Positions 6,003-7,893 of a stretch of DNA of 7,893 nt are shown here, piece after piece. Made by a program: the position numbers and the translations under genes. Position 1 is the first letter of the stretch. Every line of letters begins with the position of its first letter. The DNA lies in NCBI GenBank assembly GCA_903924805.1, contig CAIYCZ010000275.1:1-7893 (forward strand), in the 5' to 3' direction. This DNA comes from an uncultured delta proteobacterium. GTDB lineage: Bacteria > Desulfobacterota > WTBG01 > CAIYCZ01. Under the pieces are notes generated by a model that made no database searches, was not told the DNA's origin, and saw only the letters and a program-made list of their open reading frames with translations.

Positions 6003-6026
6003 CTTGAATCCTTGACTCCTTGAACC
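6003..6026 (+). repeat. Three tandem 8-bp repeats in the lnt-fadD spacer
   Basis: CTTGAATC (6003-6010), CTTGACTC (6011-6018) and CTTGAACC (6019-6026) follow one another without gaps; six of eight positions are identical in all three. The spacer is otherwise AT-rich and non-repetitive. The array includes TTGACT (6012-6017), a 5/6 match to a -35 box, but no good -10 box sits 17 bp downstream. It may be a protein binding site or simple slippage; function unknown. Confidence 0.6.
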
Positions 6027-6088
6027 CTTTCAATTAAAGATAAAAACACTTGATATACTATCTATACCTGTATTATTAAAAATTAAGC

Positions 6089-6178
6089 ATGCAGCCATCA
6101 GCTTCTACCTTAAAAAATTATGGGGCTGATAGCGTGGTACTGACCGCTGATATTTTTAAAGGAGCACGTTATGAATAA
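6089..6178 (+). CDS. Possible 29-aa leader ORF overlapping the fadD start
   Basis: ATG at 6089 opens a 29-codon frame, MQPSASTLKNYGADSVVLTA followed by DIFKGARYE, whose TAA stop (6176-6178) lies inside codons 2-3 of the acyl-CoA synthetase gene. Its last codons cover the AAAGGAG ribosome binding site of that gene. An 8-nt overlap of this kind would allow translational coupling or leader control. Against it, no convincing Shine-Dalgarno sequence precedes the ATG and the peptide resembles nothing I recognise. Frames this long arise by chance, so confidence is low. Confidence 0.2.
   Translation: MQPSASTLKNYGADSVVLTADIFKGARYE
6097..6152 (+). promoter_or_regulatory. Repeat cluster upstream of fadD (possible operator)
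   Basis: GCTGATA occurs at 6125-6131 and again at 6146-6152, spaced 21 bp, two helical turns apart. An inverted copy of its core, ATCAGC, is at 6097-6102 and can pair with the first copy as a 6-bp stem with a 22-nt loop. The cluster ends just before the ribosome binding site. Helical phasing suits a dimeric regulator, and fatty-acid genes are often repressor controlled, but no known operator consensus is recognised. Confidence 0.3.
6158..6164 (+). promoter_or_regulatory. Strong ribosome binding site of fadD
   Basis: AAAGGAG ends 6 nt before the ATG at 6171, the best Shine-Dalgarno match in the window. It fixes the start of the synthetase and implies efficient translation. Confidence 0.85.
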
Positions 6179-7844
6179 ACCATGGCTTACCTACTATGAC
6201 CGGGAAGTCCCTGTAGCACTTGAGTATCCGCACATACTCATACACCAGATACTCGAACAGACAGCAGCCCGGTTCCCAAACCGCACAGCGCTGCTCTTCT
6301 TCGGCACATCCATTTCATACCGCAGCCTTCAGGAATCTGTGATCAGGTTTGCGGGAGCCCTCCAGAAAATAGGCATTAAGCCAAAAGACCGGGTTGCGCT
6401 CTTCCTGCCCAACTGCCCCCAGATGATTATTGCCTTTTATGCGGCTGTGCGCATCGGGGCAACGGTTGTTCCCACCAACCCTCTTTATACCGATAAAGAG
6501 CTTGAATTTCAACTGCAGGATTCCGGGGCTGAAACACTTATCACACTGGACCTTCTCTATGCAAGGGTAAATAATGTAAAAGCCCGCACCCCTCTGCAGC
6601 GTATCATTGTTGGGAAAATAGAAGACTATCTTCCGACACTGAAAAAAATCCTTTATCCTTTTTTTGGAAAAAAAGGGACCGACGCGGTAAAGATTGAGGA
6701 GAAAGACCACGTCTATTTCTTCAGCACCCTGCTGAGTCAGAAGTCCGGTGAGCCTTCGGTGCCGGAGATTAAACCCGATGATATAGCGCTGCTTCAATAT
6801 ACCGGAGGAACAACCGGCACCTCAAAGGGGGCCATGCTCAGCCATAAGAATATTGCAAGCAATAACTGCCAGATGCGCCACTGGTATACTATGCTCAGAG
6901 AGGGGGAAGAGATTTTCATCTCAGTGCTTCCCTTTTTCCACGTGTACGGGATGGCAGCAACTATGATGCTGCCGATTTCTATCGGCGCAACACTTATTGT
7001 TTTCCCGCGATTCGTCCAGAAGGATATCCTCAAGTCAGTTGAACAATACCACGTAACCCTGTTTCCCGGAATTCCCGCTATCTATGCTTCCATCAACACG
7101 TACAAAGATGTAAAAAAGTTTGATATTTCAAGTATCACCTACTGCATTTCAGGATCAGCACCCCTCCCGGTAAAAGTATTGCACGATTTTGAGCAGTTAA
7201 CCGGCGGAATTATTATTGAAGGATACGGGCTCACCGAAGCATCTCCGGTAACCCACTGCAATCCCCTTCATGGTTCACGCAAGATTGGCAGTATCGGCAT
7301 GCCGGTGCCGGATACCGAGTGCAAAATTGTTGACCTGGAAACAGGTGCTGAAGTGCCCGGTGGTGAAACCGGCGAGCTGTGCATCAGGGGCCCCCAGGTA
7401 ATGCAGGGATACTGGCAAAAGCCGGAAGAAACCGCCCAGGTGCTGAAGGACGGGTGGCTGTATACCGGAGACATTGCCCGCATGGATGAGCAGGGCTATT
7501 TCTACATTGTCGAGCGGAAAAAAGACATGATTATCTCTGAGGGCTTTAATATCTATCCGCGTGAGCTTGATGAACTCCTCATGCTGCATCCTAAAATACG
7601 GGAAGCCGCTGTGATTGGCGTGCCTGATGAGCTGCGGGGTGAAAAAGTGATCGCCTGTGTTGTCCTTAAAGAAGGAGAGTCTGCAACACAGGAGGAGATT
7701 ATAAAATACTGCAGGGACAATATCGCAAAATACAAGCTGCCCAAAAAAGTTATTTTCCGGCAGGAGCTTCCCAAAAGTGCGGCAAGTAAAGTTCTGCGCA
7801 GAGTACTGCGCGAGGAGATCCTCAAGATGGCCAATTTCAATTGA
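6171..7844 (+). CDS. fadD: Long-chain-fatty-acid--CoA ligase (FadD-type acyl-CoA synthetase)
   Basis: 557-aa adenylate-forming enzyme that activates free fatty acids with ATP and CoA to acyl-CoA, at the cytosolic face of the inner membrane, feeding beta-oxidation or lipid synthesis. Motifs in order: the phosphate-binding loop YTGGTTGTSKGAMLSH (210-225), HVYGMAAT (257-264) around the substrate tunnel, GYGLTEASP (351-359), GWLYTGD (428-434) with the ATP-ribose Asp434, the hinge and FACS signature around ERKKDMIISEGFNIYPRE (448-465), and the C-terminal LPKSAASKVLRR (533-544) with catalytic K540. The usual Gly before that lysine is Ser539, a mild departure. The N terminus PWLTYYDREVP and total length match E. 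coli FadD (561 aa). Divergent from lnt. The spacer holds repeats and a possible leader ORF. No beta-oxidation genes are in view, so catabolic versus anabolic use is open. Chain-length preference cannot be read here. Confidence 0.93.
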   Translation: MNKPWLTYYDREVPVALEYPHILIHQILEQTAARFPNRTALLFFGTSISYRSLQESVIRFAGALQKIGIKPKDRVALFLPNCPQMIIAFYAAVRIGATVVPTNPLYTDKELEFQLQDSGAETLITLDLLYARVNNVKARTPLQRIIVGKIEDYLPTLKKILYPFFGKKGTDAVKIEEKDHVYFFSTLLSQKSGEPSVPEIKPDDIALLQYTGGTTGTSKGAMLSHKNIASNNCQMRHWYTMLREGEEIFISVLPFFHVYGMAATMMLPISIGATLIVFPRFVQKDILKSVEQYHVTLFPGIPAIYASINTYKDVKKFDISSITYCISGSAPLPVKVLHDFEQLTGGIIIEGYGLTEASPVTHCNPLHGSRKIGSIGMPVPDTECKIVDLETGAEVPGGETGELCIRGPQVMQGYWQKPEETAQVLKDGWLYTGDIARMDEQGYFYIVERKKDMIISEGFNIYPRELDELLMLHPKIREAAVIGVPDELRGEKVIACVVLKEGESATQEEIIKYCRDNIAKYKLPKKVIFRQELPKSAASKVLRRVLREEILKMANFN

Positions 7845-7893
7845 CTTATTGCCTGAAACCTATTAATTTTGTCTCAGTTATAAATGGCCACAG

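Noticed and set aside
7822..7893. TGGCCA copies after fadD as a terminator
   Set aside because: The two copies are about 55 bp apart with no T tract and little extension; nothing else is visible in 7845-7893.

Overview
The window comes from a diderm (Gram-negative) bacterium of moderate GC. It encodes apolipoprotein N-acyltransferase (Lnt), which only makes sense in a cell with lipoproteins in an inner and an outer membrane, and an exported protein carrying an STN domain of the kind found in secretins and TonB receptors. The lnt-prfB pairing, the MDR dehydrogenase type and RayT-like debris fit lineages such as Desulfobacterota or Nitrospirota. That placement is inference; no taxonomic marker is present.

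Layout. Bases 1-720 are a graveyard of mobile elements on the minus strand. There is an IS3-family OrfB fragment broken by a 5-bp tandem duplication and a 1-bp shift, a pair of short direct repeats, a REP-like hairpin, and the C-terminal part of a REP-associated (RayT/Y1-type) transposase. Bases 720-2620 carry two plus-strand genes: a zinc-dependent MDR dehydrogenase, then an exported STN-domain protein with its own probable sigma70 promoter overlapping the dehydrogenase stop codon. Bases 2631-5897 hold a minus-strand operon transcribed lnt, prfB, then an HD-domain phosphohydrolase. It runs convergent to the STN gene, with only 10 bp between stop codons. The last gene (6171-7844, plus) is a full-length long-chain acyl-CoA synthetase of FadD type, divergent from lnt across a 273-bp spacer containing short repeats and a possible 29-codon leader ORF.

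How the genes relate. prfB has the classical autoregulatory +1 frameshift (stop codon UGA at codon 24, CUU slippery codon, SD-like GAGGG), so the complete protein is 362 aa. Its start codon is one base after the lnt stop, so lnt and prfB are almost certainly cotranscribed and probably translationally coupled. Lnt consumes acyl chains from phospholipid and FadD activates free fatty acids, so both sides of the divergent spacer touch lipid metabolism, but no shared regulation is shown. The dehydrogenase and STN protein have no evident pathway link to the rest.

Novelty. I see no convincing undescribed multi-gene system. The best items for a second look are the orphan STN protein, the prfB recoding element, the leader ORF before fadD, and the nested remnants of two transposon families.
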